Source of the DNA: Hufsiella arboris
GTDB lineage: Bacteria > Bacteroidota > Bacteroidia > Sphingobacteriales > Sphingobacteriaceae
Direction of reading: 5' to 3'
Length of the DNA stretch: 64,000 bases
Assembly: GCF_009834875.1 (NCBI RefSeq)
Contig: NZ_WVHT01000006.1
Location: forward strand, 1 to 64,000
Of the stretch, positions 33,347 through 40,995 are shown piece by piece (position 1 is the stretch's first letter; each line of letters opens with the position of its first letter). The translations under genes and the position numbers were made by a program. The notes below the pieces were generated by a model. It did no database searches and was not told the DNA's origin. It was given only the letters and a program-made list of their open reading frames with translations.

Positions 33347-33436
33347 GGTTTAAGTCACCGAAGGGTGGCTTAAACCTTTTTATGGAATCAAACTCTGAGC
33401 GGCTATCGGGCGCTGTGCTGAACCCTTAAACGAGTA
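33347..33436. repeat. REPIN-like pair of RAYT-derived ends
   Basis: A 13 bp hairpin (GGTTTAAGTCACC at 33347-33359, GGTGGCTTAAACC at 33364-33376, one G-T pair) is followed by a decayed inner repeat and by GAACCCTTAAACGAG near 33420. That is the opposite RAYT end in inverted orientation without the gene. The stem differs from those at 20618 and 28642 but remains paired. Confidence 0.75.
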
Positions 33437-33447
33437 ACGGTATGATC

Positions 33448-34128
33448 TCAACGCTTTGGAAAACCTGAGCTGGCTTTTATTTCCTCAATCTGTTGAGTAT
33501 GCCGGTTACTGTGAGCTGAAATCAGTAAAATGAACTGATAAGCATCATAAGTACCAACAGGAAGTACCGATACGTGATTGCGCAGATCGGCCTGGGTACT
33601 TTCGACAAAGGCGACCAGCTTTTCGCGATTTGCTTTAAACGCCGCAAGAGCTTCAGACACGGTTGCATAAGGAGAATTGGCCGGTTCCAATGCTGCAAAG
33701 GTTTTCGTTTTGTGTGAATGATCTTCGACAGCCCTGATCAGTTCCTCGTCACTGAACTTGATTCCGGCTCTTTGCTCCGGATTTGCCGGCTGTTTTAACG
33801 AGGCGTCCACCATTGCCCAAAGCTCCTTCTCTGCAGCCGCAATATGCTTAATGCATTCTTCTATACTCCATTTACCGGTCGCCGGTTTAAATGTCAATTG
33901 CGCCTGAGTGAAATCTTTTACCGAAGCGAATACCATCGATCCGGTTTCTTTTAAAAAGCGGCTGGCAAAATCTCTTTCGGAAGCTGTAAGGGTGCCTTGT
34001 TTGCTTGAAGATTGTGTGGTAGTCATCGTTTTCCTTGTTTGGTGGTTTATATTTTTGTGGTTTGCATGGCCATTAACGCCAGTTATAATGAATGCCGCTG
34101 TGATCAGGCAAGTCGCGACTGTTTTCAT
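33448..34128 (-). CDS. DinB-family protein with export signal
   Basis: A 226-residue protein whose C-terminal ~175 residues form a DinB four-helix bundle. KWSIEECIKHIAAAEKELWAMV carries the first metal His, and LISAHSNRHTQQIEEIK carries the last two, the usual three-His site of DinB/YfiT hydrolase- or transferase-like proteins. The N-terminus (ATCLITAAFIITGVNGHANH) looks like a signal peptide. Starting at the internal Met of MTTTQSSSK would give a cytoplasmic form of more usual length. The substrate is unknown, and there is no operon partner. Confidence 0.8.
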   Translation of the reverse strand: MKTVATCLITAAFIITGVNGHANHKNINHQTRKTMTTTQSSSKQGTLTASERDFASRFLKETGSMVFASVKDFTQAQLTFKPATGKWSIEECIKHIAAAEKELWAMVDASLKQPANPEQRAGIKFSDEELIRAVEDHSHKTKTFAALEPANSPYATVSEALAAFKANREKLVAFVESTQADLRNHVSVLPVGTYDAYQFILLISAHSNRHTQQIEEIKASSGFPKR

Positions 34129-34304
34129 ACACCAAAGATATTACTCAGATAGCGGCTCCGATAGGTTCCATTTAGACAATCTGATGGGTGGATTTGGACG
34201 TGCCGAAAGTTCATCCGCCTCGGTTCGTGTTTTCACCAGATGTTAAGTTATTCAGTTAAGGGGATAAAACGAGCGATCAAAACTGTTATATGCATACCCC
34301 ACCC

Positions 34305-34400
34305 GGTTTCAATCTTCCGTAGGATGACTGAAATCTTCTGTTTATTTAGTTACCCATTGCAACGCCGAAAACTGAAACTTGAGCCAGTTTAAGGAGATTT
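34305..34400. repeat. Decayed REP-like hairpins between DinB and VOC genes
   Basis: GGTTTCAATC (34305-34314) pairs with GACTGAAATC (34326-34335) with one mismatch, around the same TTCCGTAGG loop as the RAYT left end. At about 34368, CTGAAACTTGAGCCAGTTTAAG is an inverted relative. The rest of 34129-34486 holds nothing recognisable. Confidence 0.6.
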
Positions 34401-34486
34401 GGAATCCGTATTATCTATCTTCGAGATTCCCTGCGAAACATATCGAAGAGCAAATTCAACTTTGTCTGTATAGTCAATAATTTAGT

Positions 34487-34951
34487 TTATTTGAGCTCTG
34501 ACAAAATCAATTTTTTCTGCGTCAACGTGTTCTTCATTGCTTTATCCCTTACTACTGGGTCATCGCTGTGGATTAATTCAAAATATTCAGTTGGTACCAC
34601 TTGCCATGATAATCCATATTTATCCTTACACCATCCGCAAGAGCCCTCCTCTCCACCATTTTTAGTAAGGGCTTCCCAATAATAATCGGTTTCAGCCTGG
34701 TCTTTTGTATTGATAACAAAGGAAACTGCTTCATTAAATTTGAATAGCGGACCTGCAGCTAATATGCTAAACTCCATTCCTGCTATTTCAATTACAGCTG
34801 TTTCTATGCCTGCATCATTTCCACTTTCGTCGCTATCGAACTTGCGAAAATCTTTCAGCTTACCGTCTTTAAAAATGGATAAGTAGTAATCTGCTACAGC
34901 TTTGGCGTCTTTTTCTACCCACAAATAGGGTGTAATTTTTTGAATAGTCAT
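34487..34951 (-). CDS. VOC-family protein, PhnB/3-demethylubiquinone methyltransferase-like fold
   Basis: A 154-residue cytoplasmic protein with the PhnB-like glyoxalase fold. ITPYLWVEKDAKAVADYYLSIFKDGKL is the family start, ETAVIEIAGMEFSILAAGP the central strands, FKFNEAVSFVINTKDQAETDYYWEALTKNGGEEGSCGWCKDKYGLSWQVVP the second half, and DKAMKNTLTQKKLILSEL the C-terminal helix. The family is common and mostly uncharacterised; suggested roles are small-molecule resistance or repair. It is a monocistronic gene on the minus strand with repeats on both sides. Confidence 0.88.
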   Translation of the reverse strand: MTIQKITPYLWVEKDAKAVADYYLSIFKDGKLKDFRKFDSDESGNDAGIETAVIEIAGMEFSILAAGPLFKFNEAVSFVINTKDQAETDYYWEALTKNGGEEGSCGWCKDKYGLSWQVVPTEYFELIHSDDPVVRDKAMKNTLTQKKLILSELK

Positions 34952-35021
34952 AATTTTAATGTTTTTACTGATGTCATTTGAAACTATGGTATTGGCTGCG
35001 TTATCGAAGTTATCTGGCTGA

Positions 35022-35180
35022 TTATGATCTGATATTTTGTATTTGGATGATAAGGCTAACGAAAGTTACAAACTTTCTCGTATTAAAAAGCTTAAGCTAC
35101 CATTCCAACCGGCTGACGTTCAATGATTGCAAAAAACCACTCATCAGAGCACTCTCTTACATTCATGAATACGTTTTGCC
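35022..35180. repeat. Repeat T copy 2 joined to the conserved ~70 bp spacer
   Basis: Positions 35022-35111 match 29431-29524, including GAAAGTT-ACA-AACTTTC. From about 35110 the spacer CAATGATTGCAAAAAACCAC to GAATACGTTTTGCC follows and leads into element U5. This shows the spacer can occur without an upstream element. Confidence 0.7.
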
Positions 35181-35792
35181 CTCATGGCCGGGTAGGCCTA
35201 TTTCTTTTCTCTTGAAAGAAAAGAAACAAAAGTTCAAGGCTGCTGAATCTTTGTCGTAAATACCTGATAAATTGTTTTGGCGCATGTTCCGAGCCGTGGG
35301 AATGGAATTGCAAACTGAGCGTTTGTACAACACTCGCGGAAAACGCTGATGCCTGTGCGGATTCGAAAGGAACTGCATACAATTTATTGGTCTTTACTTC
35401 CAAATTTTCAGAGGCCGGTTCGTGCTTGGGAAAGAGCTGTGGTGTTATGGGCGTTTGCTTCCTGCCGCTGATTGATGGAACTACTGATATTATCGGCACT
35501 GCCCCGACCGGCGTTTGTGGCGTTAAGGAAACACGGTGATGCGGCTTTGTAAGAATGCCCAAACCGGGTAAAAGTCAAGCGATCAGCGAGCGTAGCAGAA
35601 TCGGCCATAAAGCAGTTTCATTTCTGCGGCTCTGATTGCGCCAGCCGGATCAACGGGTTTTTAGTAACAAAAATTTGAAGCCTTGACTTTTTCGGCACTT
35701 TGTTTCAAGACAATGCCGACCGCAGGGAGACCATGAACACCTTTAAAAATATAGATGCTTGAATAACGGGCTAGCTATCGGGCGGCAATGAG
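35181..35792. repeat. Hairpin-bounded element U5
   Basis: The left end is CTCATGGCCGGGTAGGCCTA with a 10 bp hairpin (TTTCTTTTCT at 35201-35210, AGAAAAGAAA at 35217-35226). The right end is a degenerate hairpin (CGGCACTTTGT...ACAATGCCG near 35690-35718) containing the nested module at 35713-35769, then CTAGCTATCGGGCGGC at 35771. Interior blocks match U2 (CGCATGTTCCGAGCCGTGGG, CACTCGCGGAAAACGCTGAT). The decayed left half of a further copy (U6) follows at about 35821-35990. Confidence 0.83.
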
Positions 35793-36158
35793 CCCGACTG
35801 AGGTTCATTAATCATTTGCCCTCATCGCCGGCGGTCCTATTCACGTTTTAATAATTTATTCATTGTTTTTCAACAGTGCTAAAGCTGCCTTCAGCTGAAA
35901 AGATAACTCAAAAAGCCGCGGCATCTGAACCGTTGTCGAAAATTGTCGGTAAATCTCTCGAACGCATGTTCCGACGCAGTTAATCTGAGTGTGTCTGATT
36001 TTAAAAATGCCGTACCCTGAGGTTTCAATAAGATAATTTTTTATTTCCTATTAAGGTAACGACCTTGGCTTACATTCCTGTAATTATACTATTGTAACAT
36101 TTTTCAAACGACTGTATCTAACCGGCCAAAATGATGAATATAATGGTTCAACTGACCT

Positions 36159-36638
36159 ATGATTGCATTCGAAGACCTGTATAAACAGTACTCGCCGCAG
36201 ATATTCCGCGTATGTTTAGGCTACACGAATAACCGTGACCAGGCTAAAGACCTGGTGCAGGAGACATTTGTATCGGTTTGGAAAAGCCTGCCAGGATTTC
36301 GCAACGAGTCACACATCAGTACCTGGATATTCCGGATAGCGACCAATCATTGCCTTCGCGCTATTGAAGTCGCTAAACGCATGCCTGCCGCGGAATTGCC
36401 CTTTGATCTGACTGAAACACAGGAAGAATCACCCGAAGAAAAGTTAACTTTTCTTTATCAATGCATCGCCGGATTACAGGAAACGGACCGGGTCATTATT
36501 TCACTTGAGCTGGAGGGGCTGCCGCAATTGTCGATAGCGGAAATAGTAGGACTGAGCAGCGGGAATGTACGAGTAAGGATTCACCGGATAAAAGAAAAAC
36601 TCACTCAAAAATTTAAGGCAAATGAACAATTTAGATGA
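36159..36638 (+). CDS. ECF-type RNA polymerase sigma factor
   Basis: A 159-residue sigma-70 family factor of the extracytoplasmic-function group. Region 2 is IAFEDLYKQYSPQIFRVCLGYTNNRDQAKDLVQETFVSVWKSLPGF...ISTWIFRIATNHCLRAIE. Region 4 is FLYQCIAGLQETDRVIISLELEGLPQLSIAEIVGLSSGNVRVRIHRIKEKL, with the HTH in its last third. It redirects RNA polymerase to stress or envelope regulons. It overlaps the next gene by 17 bases. That gene encodes a membrane protein, so the sigma factor is probably held inactive at the membrane by its partner. Confidence 0.93.
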   Translation: MIAFEDLYKQYSPQIFRVCLGYTNNRDQAKDLVQETFVSVWKSLPGFRNESHISTWIFRIATNHCLRAIEVAKRMPAAELPFDLTETQEESPEEKLTFLYQCIAGLQETDRVIISLELEGLPQLSIAEIVGLSSGNVRVRIHRIKEKLTQKFKANEQFR

Positions 36639-37206
36639 TCTGAGAACGATTTGGCTGTCGGCGAAAACTGACGGCTTGCCTGATCCGGATGAAATGAAGC
36701 GGATTGTGAAAAAATTCAGGAGTCAGAAGCTGAGAAAAAAATGGCTGGTCATCGTTATGTCGTGTTTATTGTCGTGCCTGATCATGGCCGTGTTGGCCGT
36801 CATGCACTTTAAATTTATCACGACCTATATTGGCGGCGGATTAATGGCCGCTTCTGGACTGTTGCTTGCATTTACGAATTTCAGATCGCTTAAGCGCTTT
36901 TATGAACTTGATGATTGCAGCAACCTGGAATTCCTTGCCTTTATTGAGCAAACCCGGCGGAACCAGGAATTCTATTACAAAAAAACGATGGTGGCCATTC
37001 TGCTGCTTTGTTCTATAGGCCTCATTTTATATCTGTATGAGCCTGGTTCCCGGCACCTGCTGTGGCTGGCCTGTATGTATGCGGCGCTTTTTTCATATCT
37101 CGGCATAATGTGGTTCGTCGTGCGGCCGCGCATGTTCAAACGGGATGCTGAAAAACTTGAAGCTACGCGGAAACGACTGGAAAATATATCAAAACAACTT
37201 AACTAA
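36622..37206 (+). CDS. Membrane partner of the ECF sigma factor (putative anti-sigma)
   Basis: A 194-residue protein. A cytoplasmic N-terminal region of about 35 residues (MNNLDDLRTIWLSAKTDGLPDPDEMKRIVKKFRSQK) is followed by four hydrophobic helices (about 41-62, 66-85, 122-140, 145-168) and a charged coiled C-terminus. Translational coupling with the sigma gene and a short N-terminal arm before the membrane fit an anti-sigma role. The zinc-binding HxxxCxxC motif of classical anti-sigma factors is absent. I do not recognise a named family. Confidence 0.65.
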   Translation: MNNLDDLRTIWLSAKTDGLPDPDEMKRIVKKFRSQKLRKKWLVIVMSCLLSCLIMAVLAVMHFKFITTYIGGGLMAASGLLLAFTNFRSLKRFYELDDCSNLEFLAFIEQTRRNQEFYYKKTMVAILLLCSIGLILYLYEPGSRHLLWLACMYAALFSYLGIMWFVVRPRMFKRDAEKLEATRKRLENISKQLN

Positions 37207-37207
37207 T

Positions 37208-37432
37208 ATGAAACGCAACAATCTTTCAAAACGCTCTGTAATCTTATTAATCATCGGGTTGCTCATGACCTCGCTAACGTCCGTTGTTGGCCGTTATCTT
37301 CTAATGCCTGACTTTTTAAAAGGTTTTCTCAACGGCCTTGGACTCATGCTCGAGGTAATTGCTTTGGTCGGCATACGACGGAGCAGGCGGGAAACTGGAT
37401 GTTTTTTATCTACTAAGCTTCACGATATATAA
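37208..37432 (+). CDS. Small membrane protein in the sigma-factor operon
   Basis: A 74-residue protein from the ATG at 37208, one base after the stop of the upstream gene: KRNNLSKRSVILLIIGLLMTSLT at the start, then VVGRYLLMPDFLKGFLNGLGLMLEVIALVGIRRSRR. It has two hydrophobic helices separated by a short loop. A longer frame from 37145 lies inside the previous gene and is not preferred. The function is unknown; position suggests it belongs to the sigma/anti-sigma module. Confidence 0.6.
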   Translation: MKRNNLSKRSVILLIIGLLMTSLTSVVGRYLLMPDFLKGFLNGLGLMLEVIALVGIRRSRRETGCFLSTKLHDI

Positions 37433-37523
37433 CCCCCTTGCGGTTAATATTATTGTACCCTATTGGTTTAGTAGATACGGATTTTCATAACCAAGCCCGG
37501 TTGACTTTATGACATCCTTTGCC

Positions 37524-37690
37524 CTCATAGGCGGGCAGCCCTAGTTCTTTCCTTCAGCATGGAAAGAACCATGCCGGCCGCAGGGAGACCATTCATGCCT
37601 TTAAAAATTAATAAATCACAGATGAATAACAGCCGCCGGCTTCACCGATCTTCAGCTAAAAGTTCATGCTGATAGCGTGAGGGCAGCGAA
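37524..37690. repeat. Left half of a hairpin-bounded element (U7) with nested module
   Basis: CTCATAGGCGGGCAGCCCTA is followed by a 9 bp perfect hairpin (GTTCTTTCC at 37544-37552, GGAAAGAAC at 37561-37569), the nested module at 37571-37630, then the GCCGCCGGCTTCACCGATCT and TCAGCTAAAAGTTCATGCTG blocks also found in U3. The copy is truncated on the right. The rest of 37433-37768 holds nothing else. Confidence 0.78.
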
Positions 37691-37768
37691 GAGCTGTGTG
37701 AATGGCAGCGGTTGTTGAACGTTGCTGCAAAAACGAGAGGCGAACGGTTTGGCAACAACATCGGCCCT

Positions 37769-38683
37769 TCAGCCTTGCTTCTTTCCGGTTACGTCAACAA
37801 TGATCATGCTGGTATGCGGAATCCCCAGCGTTTTGCCCGGGGTGATCGTTAGCAGATTCTGCAGGTAAACGCTCATTACACCTTTCATGATCTCCTGGTA
37901 ATGTTCAGCGAAATCATCCGACAGCATAATCTCTGAACGGTTGAAATGCATGACACCCTTCGCGTCAACGAACACCGAAAACTCGTAGTGGAAATCCCGG
38001 TAGGCTTTGCTGATCATGATCTTAAATTCCGGGAGGAGGTAAAAGTCGCTGGTTTTGTCATCGCTGAGCGGACCGGTTTCCGGCAATATTTTTTCCACCC
38101 GGATGATCGGGCTTTTACTGGTCAGGGTAACAGGTTCGATCGCTATAAATGCGCTGTCGGGAATTTTAGCGGCCTGCATCGTACGCTGGCGGATATACAG
38201 CGAATCTGCTGCAGGTGGTTGTTTCAACTTCTGGGCCGTAGTATGAAGCGAATCGTTAATATATGATTCGGAATAGAATTTCATATAAGCGTTAGATCGT
38301 GTACGAGAGATCTCCTTATTCGCCACACGCAGGATCTGGAACATCATGCTGTCCTTCGTCAGGTATTTTAGCCTCAGCCAGGTACGCGCCATATTGAAGA
38401 CCGAATCATGGTCAAAGAAATACGGGTAGTTCACATAAGCCTTTTCAAACGGGCTGTAAATTCTTACGGTGCTGTCGTTCAGGATGAACAGGTCCCATTC
38501 CGGTTTCAGCATGTAACCATCTTTATTGAAAGATAATCCGCCAGGAAAGCGCCGGCTAACTTCGATAAAATGCTTGCCTTTAACGATTTCGAAAGAAGGC
38601 TTGCCGTTGGGAAAAACAGTAGACCTCGGCTTGCAGGAAAATAGTATTAACGCGTTTAGCAGGAAAAAGAGATATCGGATCAT
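37769..38683 (-). CDS. Lipoprotein of unknown function
   Basis: A 304-residue protein from the ATG at 38683, where MIRYLFFLLNALILFSC is a clear lipoprotein signal with the lipidated Cys at 17. The open frame continues upstream to 38818, but that extension would bury the lipobox. The mature part is soluble and mixed alpha/beta, with FEIVKGKHFIEVSRRFPGGLSF and WDLFILNDSTVRIYSPFEKAYVNYP near the front and NLLTITPGKTLGIPHTSMIIVDVTGKKQG at the end. No family was recognised. It is probably periplasmic or surface anchored, and monocistronic. Confidence 0.7.
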   Translation of the reverse strand: MIRYLFFLLNALILFSCKPRSTVFPNGKPSFEIVKGKHFIEVSRRFPGGLSFNKDGYMLKPEWDLFILNDSTVRIYSPFEKAYVNYPYFFDHDSVFNMARTWLRLKYLTKDSMMFQILRVANKEISRTRSNAYMKFYSESYINDSLHTTAQKLKQPPAADSLYIRQRTMQAAKIPDSAFIAIEPVTLTSKSPIIRVEKILPETGPLSDDKTSDFYLLPEFKIMISKAYRDFHYEFSVFVDAKGVMHFNRSEIMLSDDFAEHYQEIMKGVMSVYLQNLLTITPGKTLGIPHTSMIIVDVTGKKQG

Positions 38684-39042
38684 TGGACTGCCGAAAGATA
38701 GCTTTTTGACCCTGAATTTGAAAAAAATTAGCTGCTTGTGTAAAGTAGGAAGAAAAAATGCTTTCCAATCCGCATGCAAAGCTATAGCGAGTAACAAGAC
38801 AAATATAATAACCTGCATTGCCGTGCATTCGAGAAAAACAGATCTTCAAATTATTTGAAGCGCAAAGCTATTGCTGCTGTTATAGCCTGTTCCGCGTTAG
38901 CTGCTAGTCCTTATCCTGGACAACCGTACGCTTCATTCCGGCCGGTTTTGAAGCTGTGACGTTCATTTTAAACCCGGTTGAAGCGGCAGCTTTTTGCTTG
39001 TATAAACTTTCATTGGGCAGATCCGCTGATGCAAAAACTACA

Positions 39043-39135
39043 GCGGAAAACGGGACTGCTTTATCCGATTGGCACTGCAGTACATTTTCAGATATGACAA
39101 ATAGTTTTCTTAGTCGTGCGTTACCTTATAAAAGC
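39043..39135 (-). pseudogene. Decayed copy of the MFS gene 3' end and its downstream flank
   Basis: Matches 39413-39519: GGGACTGCTTTATCCG, GCACTGCAGTACATTTT and TTAGTCGTGCGTTACC correspond to the downstream flank and the last eight codons of the MFS gene at 39495. The wider gap 38684-39494 contains no other credible gene; an 83-codon frame over 38956-39207 is not supported. Confidence 0.65.
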
Positions 39136-39494
39136 AGGTGTTTTGGATTAAATGGTCTGTATATATTATATCATTTACACTTCATACGCGTCTTAGAAAA
39201 ATGGTAAGGTCATCTCATTTTAAATTAATTTTGAAAAGCAAATACTGTATTTCCATTAACAGCAGCCCGGCTTTTCATTCATACGCCTTCAGGCATTAAC
39301 CAAAGGCCGGTATCCATTGCAATCCGGTTTAAGACGAACGGACATTGCACTAAAAACCCCGTGCCAGACACTCAAGTTCCAATCGGTACGGTAGTGAAAC
39401 CAGCCAGCAGGCCGCCGGCGGAACTGCTTTATCCGCTTCGCAACGCAGTGCATTTTTAATTTCAAATGATAGTCAATAGTTGATGAGCGGCGTT

Positions 39495-40727
39495 TTAGTC
39501 GTGCTTTACTTTATAAAAATAAGCGCCAAATAAAAATATGACCGTATAGCAAATTATTGGCAAATAGTAAGCTTTAGCGACGTCATGATTCGCTACGGAC
39601 CCCATGATCAACGGAAAAATAGCGCCTCCAACAACTCCCATCGAAATGAATGAGGAAGCCTGCTGCGTTTGTTTTCCAAGGTGCTTCAAACCAAGGCTGA
39701 AGATCGTTGGGAACATAATGCTGAAAAAGAAATTAATCATAATAAGCGCGATATACGATACCCAACCCATGCTTTGGGCAACGATCAGGCACATCACGAT
39801 ATTACCAAGTGCGAATGCCGCCAGCAATTTATTTGGCGCGATAAAGCGCATGAGTAAAGTACCGATGAAACGGCCGGCAAGCATCATAAACATAAAAATG
39901 GTCATATATCCGGCAGCGACGGCATCTGTAAAGCCCATTTTTTCGTGGCCATAATTGATAAAAAACGCCCAGGTTCCCCCCTGCGCCGCGACATTAAATA
40001 ACTGAGCGATCGCCGCCCATACAAAATGCCGGTGCTGGTAGAGTTTCTTTGAGGGGGCAAAATCTACATTCAGAGCTTCAGGATCATTTGTGTCTGGCAC
40101 AACAGCATGCGGATCAGTTGTTTCGGGTACCTTAACAAAGGTAAATGACAAGGCGACCAGTAAAATAACCGTTCCGATAATGATATAAAGGGTTTTTATT
40201 TTATCCAGTCCAACGCCCTCACTCCCACCGAAAATAAATAATGATCCGATCGCCGGCCCGACGATGGTCCCGAGCGCGTTAAACGACTGCGCAAAATTTA
40301 TCCGCTGATCACTGGTCCGCTGATCTCCCAATGATGCCACAAATGGATGCGCCACCGTTTCGAGCGTTGACAAACCGCAACCCAGGATAAACAGTGCAAT
40401 CCTGAAAAAACTGAATGATTGGGTGTTTGCAGCAGGAACAAAAAGGAACGCGCCCAGTGCAAAAAGTGACAATCCCAGCAGCACACCGTTTTTATACCCG
40501 AACCGCTTCATGAATAATCCTGCGGGTATTCCCATGATAAAATAAGCGCCGAAGATGGAAAATTGAACGAGTCCGGACTGGGCTTTCGACACATTCAAAA
40601 CCGCCTGGAAATGCCGGTTTAAAACATCACCCAGTGAAATTGCAACGCCCCAAAACATAAAAAGGGAAGTGACAAAAATCATTGTAATTAAAAATTTCTT
40701 CTCAGTAAATTTTGCTTTCTGTAACAT
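39495..40727 (-). CDS. Sugar MFS transporter, FucP/glucose-galactose (FHS) family
   Basis: A 410-residue inner-membrane transporter with about 12 helices. The FHS-family start is LITMIFVTSLFMFWGVAISLGDVLNRHFQ, then SGLVQFSIFGAYFIMGIPAGLFMKRFGYKNGVLLGLSLFALGAFLF with the motif-A-like loop RFGYKNG. FILGCGLSTLETVAHPFVASLG and the second-half repeat (YMTIFMFMMLAGRFIGTLLMRF) follow. These are proton symporters for fucose, glucose or galactose in Bacteroidota. No catabolic genes are adjacent, so the sugar cannot be fixed from context. Confidence 0.88.
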   Translation of the reverse strand: MLQKAKFTEKKFLITMIFVTSLFMFWGVAISLGDVLNRHFQAVLNVSKAQSGLVQFSIFGAYFIMGIPAGLFMKRFGYKNGVLLGLSLFALGAFLFVPAANTQSFSFFRIALFILGCGLSTLETVAHPFVASLGDQRTSDQRINFAQSFNALGTIVGPAIGSLFIFGGSEGVGLDKIKTLYIIIGTVILLVALSFTFVKVPETTDPHAVVPDTNDPEALNVDFAPSKKLYQHRHFVWAAIAQLFNVAAQGGTWAFFINYGHEKMGFTDAVAAGYMTIFMFMMLAGRFIGTLLMRFIAPNKLLAAFALGNIVMCLIVAQSMGWVSYIALIMINFFFSIMFPTIFSLGLKHLGKQTQQASSFISMGVVGGAIFPLIMGSVANHDVAKAYYLPIICYTVIFLFGAYFYKVKHD

Positions 40728-40995
40728 ACATTTATAAATAGGTTATTGGATAGTCGTCAATTCCAAGCGGCTCGACTTAACCAAAGTAGATATTTTATAT
40801 CGAATTTCAACAAGTTTAAAACACGAGAATTTACGGGTTAGCGCAGCTGGTTTGACAAATGATGCAACAGTTTCGCACGGTGTACGTTCGTTTTCGATAC
40901 AATTACTCAGCTCGGACCATGCGTTATTTATTGATTTTCAGCGATTTAATTTTTTAGCATTCTTTTAGCCCGGTTAAAACACGTATTTATAAGCT

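Noticed and set aside
37145-37207. Longer start for the small membrane protein in the sigma-factor operon
   Set aside because: The extension lies wholly inside the upstream coding region, and the ATG at 37208 directly follows that gene's stop codon.
38956-39207. An 83-codon plus-strand frame
   Set aside because: It overlaps a decayed copy of the MFS gene flank, has no family-like motif, and its composition is that of repeat DNA.
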